A DNA stretch of 64,000 bases from Enterococcus sp. 5H. Its GTDB lineage: Bacteria; Bacillota; Bacilli; Lactobacillales; Enterococcaceae. The position numbers and the translations under genes are program-made. The notes under the pieces are model-generated. The model worked only from the letters and a program-made list of their open reading frames with translations, searched no databases and was not told the DNA's origin. The stretch spans positions 62,001 to 126,000 of the forward strand of contig NZ_AMDP01000022.1 in the NCBI RefSeq assembly GCF_028128615.1, in the 5' to 3' direction. Numbering within the stretch: position 1 is the first letter of the stretch; each line of letters opens with the position of its first letter. This document shows positions 34,044 to 43,701 of this stretch, piece by piece.

Positions 34044-35576
34044 TTGAAATTTAAAGAACTTGGCTTAACACCAGAATTATTGACATCAATCGAACGTTCA
34101 GGTTTTGAAGAAGCTACCCCGATTCAAGCAGAAACAATCCCATTGGCATTACAAGGAAAAGACGTTATCGGACAAGCTCAAACAGGAACAGGTAAAACTG
34201 CTGCTTTTGGTTTACCGATGTTGCAAAAAATTGATACATCAAAACGTATGTTACAAGGATTAGTTATTGCGCCTACGCGTGAATTAGCAATCCAAACACA
34301 AGAAGAATTATACCGTTTAGGCCGCGATAAAAAAATCCGCGTTCAAGCAGTTTACGGCGGAGCCGATATTGGTCGTCAAATTCGAGGACTAAAAGATAAT
34401 CCACATATCGTTGTCGGAACACCTGGTCGTTTATTAGATCACATTAATCGCCGTACATTAAAATTAGAAACAGTTGAAACACTAGTTTTAGATGAAGCAG
34501 ATGAAATGTTGAATATGGGCTTTTTAGAAGATATTGAAAAAATTATCTCTAAAGTACCAGCAGAACGCCAAACACTTTTATTCTCAGCTACAATGCCGAC
34601 TGCTATCAAAAACATTGGCGTTAAGTTTATGAAAGAACCAGAACACGTGAAGATCAAAGCAAAAGAAATGACTGCTGATTTAATTGATCAATACTACGTT
34701 CGCTCAAAAGACTTCGAAAAATTCGACATCATGACTCGCTTATTAGACGTTCAAACACCAGAATTAACGATTGTTTTCGGTCGTACTAAACGTCGTGTAG
34801 ATGAGCTTGCTCGTGGATTAGAAGCTCGTGGCTACAAAGCTGAAGGTATTCATGGTGACTTGTCACAGCAAAAACGTATGAGTGTTTTACGTTCATTTAA
34901 AAATGGTAATTTAGATATTTTAGTAGCAACAGACGTTGCAGCTCGTGGATTAGATATTTCAGGCGTAACACACGTTTACAACTACGATATCCCGCAAGAT
35001 CCTGAAAGCTACGTTCACCGTATCGGCCGTACAGGTCGTGCTGGTAAAGGCGGAATGTCAGTGACTTTCGTTACACCGAATGAAATGGGCTATTTACATG
35101 TTATTGAAGAATTAACGAAAAAACGCATGACACCTTTACGTCCACCAAGTGAAAAAGAAGCCTTTAAAGGACAATTAGGTGCAGCTATTGAAACAGTCGA
35201 AGAAAAATTAAAAGAAAACGGTCTTGAAAATTATCTTCCATCTGCAGAAAACCTATTAGAAAAATATTCTGCTGAAGATTTAGCAGCATTGTTATTAAAA
35301 ACTATTTCTAAAGATCCATCAGATGCTGTTCCAGTTAAAATTACACCGGAACGTCCATTGCCATCAACTAAAAAAGGTTTTAATAAAAATAACCGTGGTG
35401 GAGGCGGCGGAAACAGCCGTAACCGCAATAAAAATGGTGGCGGCGGCTACCGTGGTAATAAAAACAACAAAGGGCACAGCAGCAGCGGTGGCTACAACAA
35501 AAATAAAGATAATCGCTCTGCAAAACGTCACAACGACAAAAAACGTAGCTTTGTTATAAGAGATAATTCAAACTAA
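34044..35576 (+). CDS. cshA: DEAD-box ATP-dependent RNA helicase CshA
   Basis: The 510-residue helicase acts in RNA decay and cold adaptation. All motifs are present: TPIQAETIP (Q), AQTGTGKT (I), APTRELA (Ia), TPGRLLDH (Ib), VLDEADEM (II), FSATMP (III), DVAARGLDI (V) and [10 protein letters not shown] (VI). A Gly/Asn/Arg-rich RNA-binding tail (from about 455) ends the protein, rich in GGGG and KNN. I chose TTG 34044, preceded by AGGAGGATATCA; an in-frame ATG at 33924 would add 40 non-conserved residues. Confidence 0.95.
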   Translation: MKFKELGLTPELLTSIERSGFEEATPIQAETIPLALQGKDVIGQAQTGTGKTAAFGLPMLQKIDTSKRMLQGLVIAPTRELAIQTQEELYRLGRDKKIRVQAVYGGADIGRQIRGLKDNPHIVVGTPGRLLDHINRRTLKLETVETLVLDEADEMLNMGFLEDIEKIISKVPAERQTLLFSATMPTAIKNIGVKFMKEPEHVKIKAKEMTADLIDQYYVRSKDFEKFDIMTRLLDVQTPELTIVFGRTKRRVDELARGLEARGYKAEGIHGDLSQQKRMSVLRSFKNGNLDILVATDVAARGLDISGVTHVYNYDIPQDPESYVHRIGRTGRAGKGGMSVTFVTPNEMGYLHVIEELTKKRMTPLRPPSEKEAFKGQLGAAIETVEEKLKENGLENYLPSAENLLEKYSAEDLAALLLKTISKDPSDAVPVKITPERPLPSTKKGFNKNNRGGGGGNSRNRNKNGGGGYRGNKNNKGHSSSGGYNKNKDNRSAKRHNDKKRSFVIRDNSN

Positions 35577-35696
35577 GCAAATTAATATATGGCTAAGCAC
35601 AGCCTAACTATGATTATTGAAAAAATTAATAATCGTAAATTAATTGATAAAGTAAGAACAATTGGATAATTTCTCACTATTTAAGTCGTTTTATAG

Positions 35697-35740
35697 AGGC
35701 GTAACAAAGCTTAAAAACTTTGTTACGCCTTATTTTATTA
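35697..35740 (+). terminator. Terminator after cshA
   Basis: Perfect 13-bp arms AGGCGTAACAAAG and CTTTGTTACGCCT around an 8-base loop are followed by TATTTTATT. Confidence 0.8.
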
Positions 35741-35825
35741 ATTTTTACAATTAATATGTGGAAAATTTGCTAAAGTTTGATAGAATAAGAGTAATTTATA
35801 AAATAAAAAAAGAGGACTTGGAAGA

Positions 35826-36179
35826 ATGATAAAAGGAATTGGGATAGATATGGTAGAACTTTCAAGAATTGATAAGATCATTACCACAAAGTCTTCTTTT
35901 ATAAAAAGAGTTCTCACGGTTGAAGAGTATGCAATCTTTCAAAAACTACCGCACAAACGACAAGTTGAATTTTTAGCTGGTCGCTTTGCATGTAAAGAAG
36001 CATTTTCTAAAGCTTGGGGCACAGGAATTGGTAATGTTGGGTTACAAGATATTGAGATTTTAAAGGAAGAAAACGGCGCGCCGAAAGTCACCAAATCTCC
36101 TCATCAAGGAAAAGTATTTGTGTCAATTTCACATACCGATACGTTTGCAGTTGCGCAGATTATTCTGGAAGATGAGTAA
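35826..36179 (+). CDS. acpS: Holo-[acyl-carrier-protein] synthase
   Basis: The 117-residue enzyme transfers 4'-phosphopantetheine from CoA to acyl carrier protein. It has GIGIDMVEL (Mg-binding Asp8), GRFACKEAFSKAWGTGIG and VSISHTDTFAVAQ, all standard for AcpS. The start follows AAGAGGACTTGGAAG. In enterococci it commonly precedes alr, as here, with a gap of 177 bases holding the alr promoter region. Confidence 0.95.
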   Translation: MIKGIGIDMVELSRIDKIITTKSSFIKRVLTVEEYAIFQKLPHKRQVEFLAGRFACKEAFSKAWGTGIGNVGLQDIEILKEENGAPKVTKSPHQGKVFVSISHTDTFAVAQIILEDE

Positions 36180-36356
36180 TTAGATATGGAATTGTTTTTA
36201 TTTAAAGATATTTGAATAAACAGTATAACAAAAGTGTAACTTGATTTCTTTACGTTCAGTAAGTAAAATCAACACTAACATAGTACAATGATAAAAAGGG
36301 ATTATATTTAGGCGATAACTACATTTATTTCGCTTATTAAAGAAAGAAGGACACAT

Positions 36357-37475
36357 ATGGCTGTAGGATGGCACCGTCCCACAAAGTTAGTAATTGATAC
36401 ACAAGCAATTACAGAAAATGTTTGTAATGAAGTAAAACGAATGCCTGAAACTACAGAATTATTTGCTGTAGTTAAAGCAAATGGGTATGGACATGGAGCT
36501 GTTCAAGCTGCTAAAGCAGCGAAAAAAGGTGGAGCAACAGGTTTTTGCGTAGCGATACTGGACGAAGCGATAGAATTACGTCAAGCAGGTATTACAGATC
36601 CAATACTTATTTTAAGTGTTGTGGACATTTCCTACATAGATTTACTGCTAGAATACGATTTATCAGTCACAGTAACAACGCAAGAATGGTTAGAACAAGC
36701 GATTAAACATTTAACCCATATAGAAACACAAGCACCATTAAAAATACATATAAAAGTTGATACAGGAATGGGACGTATTGGATTTATGAATGCCCAGACG
36801 ACTAAACAAGCAGTTGAACTCACACAATCAGCTACCTGTTTAATTTGGGAAGGATTATTCACTCACTTTTCGACAGCAGACGAAGTGGATATTAGTTACT
36901 TTAATAAACAAGAACAACGTTTTCAAGACATCATATCAGAGCTTAAGCAATTACCTAAGTATGTACATGTTAGTAATAGCGCTACAGCTTTATGGCATCC
37001 GGACAATGTTGGGAATATGATTCGTCTTGGTATTGCAATGTATGGGTTAAATCCTTCCGGTAATTTATTACCTGAACCGTATCCATTAAAACCTGCTTTA
37101 AGTTTAGTTTCAACATTGATCCAAGTGAAGAAGCTGCCTAAAGGTGAAGGGATTGGCTACGGCAATACCTATACAACAAGTAGTGACGAATGGATTGGAA
37201 CTGTACCGATAGGTTATGCAGATGGTTGGTTACGTCATCTACAAGGATTTTCAGTATTGGTAAATGGAATCAAATGTGAAATTGTTGGGCGAATTTGTAT
37301 GGATCAATGCATGATTCGATTGCCGGAAAAAGTCGCTGTCGGTACACGGGTTACATTAATCGGAGACGACAATGGAGAAACAATAACGATGCAAATGGTA
37401 GCTGAAAAGTTAGACACGATCCATTATGAAGTAGCATGTACATTTTCAGAACGTATGCCAAGAGAATACAAATAG
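36357..37475 (+). CDS. alr: Alanine racemase
   Basis: The PLP enzyme makes D-alanine for peptidoglycan. At 372 residues it has Lys40 in VVKANGYGHG (cofactor Schiff base), KVDTGMGRIGF, YGLNPSGN and the second active-site Tyr in VPIGYADGW. ATG follows AAAGAAGGACA. The 3' end is 15 bases from the mazF start, so the two are probably cotranscribed. Confidence 0.96.
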   Translation: MAVGWHRPTKLVIDTQAITENVCNEVKRMPETTELFAVVKANGYGHGAVQAAKAAKKGGATGFCVAILDEAIELRQAGITDPILILSVVDISYIDLLLEYDLSVTVTTQEWLEQAIKHLTHIETQAPLKIHIKVDTGMGRIGFMNAQTTKQAVELTQSATCLIWEGLFTHFSTADEVDISYFNKQEQRFQDIISELKQLPKYVHVSNSATALWHPDNVGNMIRLGIAMYGLNPSGNLLPEPYPLKPALSLVSTLIQVKKLPKGEGIGYGNTYTTSSDEWIGTVPIGYADGWLRHLQGFSVLVNGIKCEIVGRICMDQCMIRLPEKVAVGTRVTLIGDDNGETITMQMVAEKLDTIHYEVACTFSERMPREYK

Positions 37476-37490
37476 AATAGGAGGTTCCAA

Positions 37491-37871
37491 ATGGTCAAAA
37501 GGGGTGACATATATTTTGCAGATCTATCCCCTGTTGTAGGATCAGAACAAGGGGGAGTACGTCCAGTACTCGTAGTGCAAAATAATTTAGGCAATCACTT
37601 TAGTCCAACCATCATTGTGGCAGCAATTACCGCAAAGATGGCAAAACCAAAATTGCCGACACATATAGGAATTAATTCGGAAGAAACAGGGATAGAACGT
37701 GATTCTGTTATTTTGTTAGAACAAATTAGAACAATTGATAAAATCCGCTTAAAAGAAAAAGTTTGTCATCTAAGCACTGAAATTATGGGATCAGTTGATC
37801 GTGCATTAGGAGTCAGCATAGGAATTGTTGAATCAGAATTAGAACAAGAAAATTTGGGTACATACCGTTAA
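37491..37871 (+). CDS. mazF: MazF/EndoA type endoribonuclease toxin after alr
   Basis: The 126-residue mRNA interferase has MVKRGDIYFADLSPVVGSEQ, Arg24 in GGVRPVLVVQNN, IIVAAITAKMA and SVILLEQIRTIDK, close to Bacillus EndoA. In Bacillus an antitoxin gene sits between alr and ndoA; here alr ends only 15 bases upstream, so no antitoxin can be encoded between them. A similar orphan MazF has, as I recall, been described in E. faecalis. A short acidic tail (ESELEQENLG) extends the protein beyond the EndoA length. Confidence 0.9.
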   Translation: MVKRGDIYFADLSPVVGSEQGGVRPVLVVQNNLGNHFSPTIIVAAITAKMAKPKLPTHIGINSEETGIERDSVILLEQIRTIDKIRLKEKVCHLSTEIMGSVDRALGVSIGIVESELEQENLGTYR

Positions 37872-38160
37872 ATCAATTCTACTTATTTTAAAAATAGAGA
37901 CTTTTACTTCAATAGTATTTAGAAAAAAATCCAAAGTATTGGATTTGTGTAAGTAAGTTTATCGAACTGATCTTAACTATTAGTCATGTTATTTTTACTT
38001 ATGAAATGAAAATCTAAAATAACCCAGAATAGAGAAATCATAATAAAAAAAAATCAAGGTAAACAGGTGGTTTCCTTTGCAATAAATAATAAAAAAATGC
38101 TAAATTATATGAAAGCATTCACTGTTTTTGTTGACTTTTGGAGGATTATATAAAAAAAAG

Positions 38161-38189
38161 TTGGCAATAACGCAGTGTAATGTTACAAT
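38161..38189 (+). promoter_or_regulatory. Candidate promoter of the membrane/coiled-coil/LysM group
   Basis: TTGGCA (38161-38166) and TACAAT (38184-38189) are 17 bases apart, about 94 bases before the first start codon. The remaining 290 bases after mazF are AT-rich and show no gene. Confidence 0.5.
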
Positions 38190-38282
38190 AAACTATGTAT
38201 AATTGGGTGGAAAGTGGATAACTTTCAAAAAAATAGATTTATTTAGTGTTTTTTTATTAATGGATAAGGGAGTTTATTTTTG

Positions 38283-38983
38283 ATGACGATTTTCATGTTT
38301 GCATTAGTAGTAATACTGTTTCTTTTTTTCTGTTATCAGTTATATGTACGATTCCAACTGGAAAGTCTGGATTCTGATAGCCCTAAAATGAAACGGAAAA
38401 TCAATTTTTACAAGTATCAAGAAAACAATCGATCATTACTTTTTTTAATGATTGCAGCAATTATTTTTAGCTTAATCTTATTGGGAATCTTGTATAATCA
38501 AGATGCGTTAAGAAAAGATAATAAAGATTTAGAATTGAAGATAGAAGAAATCAAAGATACTAAAGGAAGCGCCGTTTCAGGCGCTGAAATTGAAAGTTAC
38601 CAACAAGATGCTTTAAAATTGACAGAATTTCCTTGGAAAAAAATTGTAGAAAGTCGAGATGCTCAGGCTTTAGATAATTATGAACTTCAGCTTATTAGAG
38701 ATTGGCAGCCCTTTTTTGGAGAAACTAACGTAGCAATTATGATTAGTCAAAAAACGGAAACTCTGACGATTTCAGTTTTTCCAACAGCATTGTCATTCAA
38801 CGATTTCCAAACAGCTGAAAAAAACATTGAAACTTTCGTAAATGAGCTGCAGCCGGTAAAAGAAATCACAATGATTGATTTCAACTGTACATATCGAGAT
38901 CAAACAAATAAACTATCAAAACAATCATTTGTTTATTCAAGAGAATCAAAAGACGTTAACTTAGAAAAAGTAGCTTTAGGTTA
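38283..38983 (+). CDS. Unknown two-helix membrane protein
   Basis: The 233-residue protein has one TM helix at the very N-terminus (about 3-20), a basic cytoplasmic linker (KMKRKINFYKYQENNR), a second TM (about 53-71), a short coiled coil and a C-terminal extracytoplasmic domain of about 140 residues. I do not recognise a family. ATG 38283 follows AAGGGAG by about ten bases; the adjacent TTG 38280 is an alternative. It is followed by a coiled-coil protein and a LysM protein, which suggests an envelope function. The stop codon ends at 38984. Confidence 0.7.
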
Positions 38984-39020
38984 ACAAGTAACAAAGAAAT
39001 AAAAAGTGGGGCGTGTAAAT

Positions 39021-40373
39021 ATGGCAAAAAGGCGGTTAATTAAAAAAATCAATGAAGTTTCTGAAGAAGAACTATCTCAAGATATTACTTTTAATTCAGA
39101 TAACGAACAACAACCGACAGTAACAACAACTAATAATAGTGCTTTATTAGATGAACAAGAAAAAGAAATTACACGATTAAGAGAATTAATCGAAGAATAC
39201 AGAATGCAAGAATCAGAATTCGAACAAAACAAAGACGAAAATTTCCGTTTGTCTCAACAAAATAAACAATTAGTAATTAAGGTCGAAAGTAATCAAGAAG
39301 AACTTGAACTACTAAAAGAGAAAAATGACGAATTAGCAACACAACTTAATCAAAAAGAAACTGAAATTTTTGAGTTGGAAGATGCAAATGAATTATCAGA
39401 TTCAACTGAAGAAATTGCTCGGTTAAATGCACAAATTGACGCATTAAAAAAAGAAAATGTTAATGGGCAAGAACAAATCGCTTACCTTGAAACAGCGCTT
39501 ATCGAAAAAGACAAAGCATTAGAAATAAAAATTCTAGAAAAAGAAACAGAGATCCAACAATTACAAGCTAAATTAGCTGCCCAAGGAAATATGGGTGAAA
39601 AAGAAGAAGCATTGGAGACGGTGAAGATGGAATTAGAAGCATTAAATGAAAAACTTCAAACGACTGATAAAGAAAATCAAGAGTTGACACAAAAACTTGC
39701 TGATCTTCAAGGACAAATGAACCAATTACAAAAAGAAAATCAAGAGCTTAAAGATAAAGAAATAACTTTATCAGTAACAAATGATTCTTCTATTGACAAC
39801 GGTCGAATTGATGAGTTGAAAAAAGAATTAGAAGCAGTCTTAAAAGATAAATCTGAATTAGAAGCAAATCTTGGACGTATTCAAGGACTTAACGATAAAT
39901 ATTCTATTCAAAAAAATGTTTCCGAATCTGAATTAGCTGGCTTGAGAAGCATGTATAAAGAAAAAGAAGAAGAACTTGCAACAATTAACGCTGAGTTAGA
40001 AACAATGCGTAATGTATCTGCTACAGGGGATGCAAAAGGCGAGCAATTAACTGAATTATTGCAAGCTAAACAACAAATTAATGATTTATTACTGAAAAAT
40101 CAATCATTACAAGAAGAAGCACTAAAATCTCAACAAGAGATCGGTGAAGTTATGGTTTCTGCGAAGAAAGAAGCAAATCGTATTATTAGTGAAGCTCAAG
40201 TAGAAGCTAAACATATGATTAATTCAGCTGAGCTTGAAATGTTGAATATCGGTAATCGTGCGAAGAACATTTCTAACGAAGTAGAAGAATCTAAAAATGA
40301 AGTTATGACTATTTATCGTGAATTAGAAGAACGTTTAAGCAAATTATCACGATTAGATAAAAATGGAAACTAG
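39021..40373 (+). CDS. Long coiled-coil protein, DivIVA/Smc-like repeats
   Basis: The 450-residue protein is nearly all coiled coil: heptad-rich Glu/Lys/Leu/Gln from about residue 45 to 430, with a basic start (MAKRRLIKKINEV). The C-terminal part (EANRIISEAQVEAKHMINSA) resembles the Ala/Glu repeats of DivIVA-like proteins. No enzymatic motif. It could scaffold the membrane protein encoded 36 bases upstream. ATG 39021 follows GTGGGG; a GTG at 39006 is also in frame. Confidence 0.75.
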   Translation: MAKRRLIKKINEVSEEELSQDITFNSDNEQQPTVTTTNNSALLDEQEKEITRLRELIEEYRMQESEFEQNKDENFRLSQQNKQLVIKVESNQEELELLKEKNDELATQLNQKETEIFELEDANELSDSTEEIARLNAQIDALKKENVNGQEQIAYLETALIEKDKALEIKILEKETEIQQLQAKLAAQGNMGEKEEALETVKMELEALNEKLQTTDKENQELTQKLADLQGQMNQLQKENQELKDKEITLSVTNDSSIDNGRIDELKKELEAVLKDKSELEANLGRIQGLNDKYSIQKNVSESELAGLRSMYKEKEEELATINAELETMRNVSATGDAKGEQLTELLQAKQQINDLLLKNQSLQEEALKSQQEIGEVMVSAKKEANRIISEAQVEAKHMINSAELEMLNIGNRAKNISNEVEESKNEVMTIYRELEERLSKLSRLDKNGN

Positions 40374-40405
40374 TCTGCCTGAAAATAGATGAGAGGAAGA
40401 ACAAT

Positions 40406-40780
40406 ATGAAAAAACGAATCAATAAAACACATCTTATATTGTTGATTTTCTCTACAGTATTGTTTAGCACTGTTGTGTACTTTATGTCTAATTCATTGGT
40501 TTTAGGGGCTTCTGTTGGCGGTAATGAAACTATGCCTGTGCCAGTTCCAGCATCTACAGAGCAGCAAGCTGAATTGCCAGTAGAGTCTTCAGCAGAGGCA
40601 GAACAGACTGTCGAAAGTCAAAAAAGTGAAACGCCTAAAGAAGTTTATGTTGTGAAAAATGGTGAAACTTTATGGGAAATTGCTCAAGATATGAGTTTAT
40701 CAATCCCAACATTAATGAATAGAAATCAACTTAGCAGCAGTGTAATCTTTGAAGGTCAAGAATTAGTATTGGATAATTAA
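40406..40780 (+). CDS. LysM peptidoglycan-binding protein
   Basis: The 124-residue protein has a basic N-terminus and TM or uncleaved signal helix (about 9-31), a Pro/Glu/Ser-rich linker (about 40-75) and one C-terminal LysM domain (YVVKNGETLWEIAQDM to VIFEGQELVL). LysM binds GlcNAc-containing glycan strands. The linker suggests a wall-spanning anchor. It is 33 bases from the coiled-coil gene and probably part of the same unit; a strong terminator follows. Confidence 0.88.
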   Translation: MKKRINKTHLILLIFSTVLFSTVVYFMSNSLVLGASVGGNETMPVPVPASTEQQAELPVESSAEAEQTVESQKSETPKEVYVVKNGETLWEIAQDMSLSIPTLMNRNQLSSSVIFEGQELVLDN

Positions 40781-40828
40781 TAGATAAACATTGTATCTGA
40801 ATATTACCTGTCTACTTTTAACGAATTT

Positions 40829-40878
40829 AAGTGAGGGAAGCAAAACGTTTGTTTAAGTTTTGTTGCCCTCACTTTTTC
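40829..40878 (+). terminator. Terminator after the LysM gene
   Basis: Eighteen-base arms (40829-40846 and 40857-40874) with one mismatch around a ten-base loop are followed by a short T run. Confidence 0.8.
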
Positions 40879-41001
40879 ATTATGGAGAAAGATATATTCG
40901 TAGGAAAAAATCCAGATGACTAATGGAGTTTTTATATGGAAAAATCTAAAACAGTCTGTTATTCTTAACTAAGAGTATAAAGAGTTTAATCGAGGTGTAT
41001 C

Positions 41002-41829
41002 ATGGATGAGATGAAAGATGAGCGTTTAAAACGACCAACAAAAAAGAAAACCAATCATAGTGAAAAGCCAAAAAATAGAAAATCACAACCTTCTGCACCT
41101 AAAAAGAAGCGGAGAAAACCGAGAGAGCAAGACCGAAATCCTGAAGATAGTCTCCGAGTAAAATCAGATCGAGAAGATACTGCTGTTTTACCAAAAGGAA
41201 AGATGCCTCCTCGTAAAAAGAAACGAAAGAAACTCACTAAAGAAGAAATTGAAAAAAGAAGAAAGAAAAAAAGAAAAGACAACATTATTGAAATTATCAA
41301 GTTCATGTTGCCAGTAGTAATTTTTGCGATCATTGTCTTTTTCTTCATTTTAAATACTTCACCACATATGGTTGATGGAGATTCTATGAATCCGACCTTA
41401 TTAAATAAGGATCGAGTTATTGTTAGACGAACAAAAGATCTACAAAGATACGAAGTTATTACATTTAAACCACCTGTAGATAGTGAGTACCAGTATGTAA
41501 AACGAATTATTGGGATGCCAGGAGATACAATTTGGACAGAAGGCAGTGATTTATTTATTAATCATCAAGCTGACGAGTTGCCTGATGTTTCTGAACTTTC
41601 TGCGGCTACTGAACTACCGGATGGTACAATAAAAGTGAATATATCAGAAAAGGCCTTAGAACAATTGTCTCAGTTGGATAAAATTCCAGATAATCATTAC
41701 TTTGTTTTAGGAGATAATCGGAACAATTCTAGTGATAGCAGGGCGTTTGGACTGGTGGATGGACAAGCTGTTGAAGGTGTAGTTTCATTTAGATATGCTC
41801 CGTTCGATCATATAGGCTGGATAAAATAA
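41002..41829 (+). CDS. lepB: Signal peptidase I with long Lys/Arg-rich N-terminal tail
   Basis: The membrane protease removes Sec/Tat signal peptides outside the membrane. Ser128 (GDSMNPTL) and Lys167 (YVKRIIGMPGD) form the catalytic dyad and GDNRNNSSDSR is box E; TM at about 99-117. Residues 1-93 are unusual: an extremely basic, low-complexity cytoplasmic region (PKKKRRKP, RKKKRKK, KRRKKKRKD). The 275-residue length exceeds the usual 180-200 of type I peptidases by about that tail. GAGGTG lies close before ATG 41002; an ATG at 41011 is an alternative. A terminator follows. Confidence 0.92.
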   Translation: MDEMKDERLKRPTKKKTNHSEKPKNRKSQPSAPKKKRRKPREQDRNPEDSLRVKSDREDTAVLPKGKMPPRKKKRKKLTKEEIEKRRKKKRKDNIIEIIKFMLPVVIFAIIVFFFILNTSPHMVDGDSMNPTLLNKDRVIVRRTKDLQRYEVITFKPPVDSEYQYVKRIIGMPGDTIWTEGSDLFINHQADELPDVSELSAATELPDGTIKVNISEKALEQLSQLDKIPDNHYFVLGDNRNNSSDSRAFGLVDGQAVEGVVSFRYAPFDHIGWIK

Positions 41830-41857
41830 AAAAACGATAAACTTTATCGTTTTTTTA
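41829..41857 (+). terminator. Terminator of lepB
   Basis: AAAAAACGATAA and TTATCGTTTTTT pair around a three-base loop directly at the lepB stop. Confidence 0.75.
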
Positions 41858-42032
41858 TTAACAAAAGAATCGAAAGATGAAATTTATTTTTCAAAAAAAA
41901 TGAAATAAAAACAAATATTTTTTTAGTTAAATTTCAGTAATTCTCATTAAATTTCGCAGATAGAAAGAAAACAGAGAACATAAAGCTCTATTTTTTTGCT
42001 ATAATTTCAATTAGTAATAGTTAAAATTAATT

Positions 42033-43514
42033 TTATCTAGTATCAATTAATTGAATAATTAGTTTTTCAATTTCGGTCATGTCATAACTGTTTCCGATAT
42101 CAGAAAAGATATAGACAAGTTCTTGCTTATCTTCAATAGCTTCAGTATAAATGTTAGAAAGCAGTATGTCATAATGGCTATCTTCATTAAAGTCTTCGGC
42201 TTTGATCGGATATTTATGACCTAGAACATTAGTAAGATGCTGAATGACTAATTCACCGATAAAAGGATTCAAGGAATGATAAACTCCGATGGTAATCTTT
42301 TCCTCATTCAATTCTGCAATATGATTTAAAATAATTGTGTAGTGAATTTCAGTAAATTTATTTTTGTAGTTGCCTTTTTCCCCATCTTGATCAAATTTTT
42401 TCGTCGCAATCTCCATTAATTCTACTACTTCATTACCGGAAAATGGATGGCGATGAGCATTAACAATGGATTTAATCGTCCAACTATCAAAGGGTAAAAT
42501 GAATCCATCGAAATAGTAAAGTTGAGAGTGTAATTGAAATAATAAATTTTCAATATACAATAAACGAGCAGAAGAAGCATAGCTTGATAAGTAACCTTGT
42601 TGCTTCAAATATTTTAAAATAACTTTATTCATGTAGTTTAAATAAGAACTTTCTCTGCGTTGTTTTTCAGCCAATCTAAAAGCAAAAGAAGAATTGGGCG
42701 AAAAATTATGCATAGAACAAAAGAAATCATAAAACATGTATGCTTCGTAAATAGAATATGGACGGTCGATTTTTTTCATATATGTATGTAGGGCAATGTT
42801 AAGTTCTTCAAATAATGGTCGATCAGGATAATCATAGTTTGGACTGATAACAGGATTATATTCTGTTGTGACACGTCTGAAAGATATTTTCATCCATAAT
42901 TTAATTTGAAGGACTTCAGTTGGATCAAATACCAAATTAAGGGATTCTTTTAAAATCTCTATAAAGCCAAGGTATTGATTCGCTGTTTCTTTTTCCAGAC
43001 TCGACTTATCTTCAAATAGAAACCAAAAGAAGCTAAAGAAAAAGTAACGAATTTGCTTTTCTTCACCGATAAGTTTTCCTCGTTTGATTTGTAGACGGAA
43101 TTCTTTTAATAATTCATTAAGCTCAGTAATTTTACGATAATAAGTTGCAGAGCTGATAGCATAATTTAATTGAAAATAGTCACAACTTAACTCACCTTTT
43201 GTAAATAACTGATTTACCATTTGAAATTTTATCGATTTATCTAAAAAAAGGACAACAACTTCTTTTAAGGGAAAAGTTTGTTGTTTTTTTAGAGTTATAT
43301 GTTCACCTTGGATGGTTATTTCAACTTGGTCTTCTATCTTATTCTCTTCGAGAAAGCTTTGGAGAAAGGAAAGGTATTCATTTAAAGTTGGTAAACTAAT
43401 TTGAAATTCATGAACTAGCTCATTTTTTGTTGCTTTGCCTTGATTATTATAGAGAAATAATAATATATCATTCATATAATCAAAGGGCTTTTCTAAAAAA
43501 TCTCGTTTTAGCAT
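42033..43514 (-). CDS. Mga-like helix-turn-helix transcriptional regulator
   Basis: The 493-residue regulator has an Mga-type layout: N-terminal winged HTH (about 12-60, with KATKNELVHEFQISLPTLNEYL), a second HTH with SCDYFQLNYAISSATYYRKITEL, a long helical PRD-like centre and an EIIB-like end (ITIGVYHSLNPFIGELV, HYDILLSNIYTEA). The EIIB-like Cys is not obvious, so PTS phosphorylation there is uncertain. ATG 43514 is used, preceded by GAGGTG. It is divergent from the Nox-family flavoprotein, its most likely target. Confidence 0.82.
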   Translation of the reverse strand: MLKRDFLEKPFDYMNDILLFLYNNQGKATKNELVHEFQISLPTLNEYLSFLQSFLEENKIEDQVEITIQGEHITLKKQQTFPLKEVVVLFLDKSIKFQMVNQLFTKGELSCDYFQLNYAISSATYYRKITELNELLKEFRLQIKRGKLIGEEKQIRYFFFSFFWFLFEDKSSLEKETANQYLGFIEILKESLNLVFDPTEVLQIKLWMKISFRRVTTEYNPVISPNYDYPDRPLFEELNIALHTYMKKIDRPYSIYEAYMFYDFFCSMHNFSPNSSFAFRLAEKQRRESSYLNYMNKVILKYLKQQGYLSSYASSARLLYIENLLFQLHSQLYYFDGFILPFDSWTIKSIVNAHRHPFSGNEVVELMEIATKKFDQDGEKGNYKNKFTEIHYTIILNHIAELNEEKITIGVYHSLNPFIGELVIQHLTNVLGHKYPIKAEDFNEDSHYDILLSNIYTEAIEDKQELVYIFSDIGNSYDMTEIEKLIIQLIDTR

Positions 43515-43701
43515 AATAGACACCTCATATTAAGGATACTTTATTCATGAGAAAATGGCAATACGCAACTTATAAAAAGAAAATTTGTACTTATTATTAT
43601 TTAAAAATATTGTAATTTTCTATATAATAGGACAGAACGTTATTTTTGTTAAATTTTTATAAAATAGTAATAATGTATCTGCTGAAGGGAGTATGACTTT
43701 A

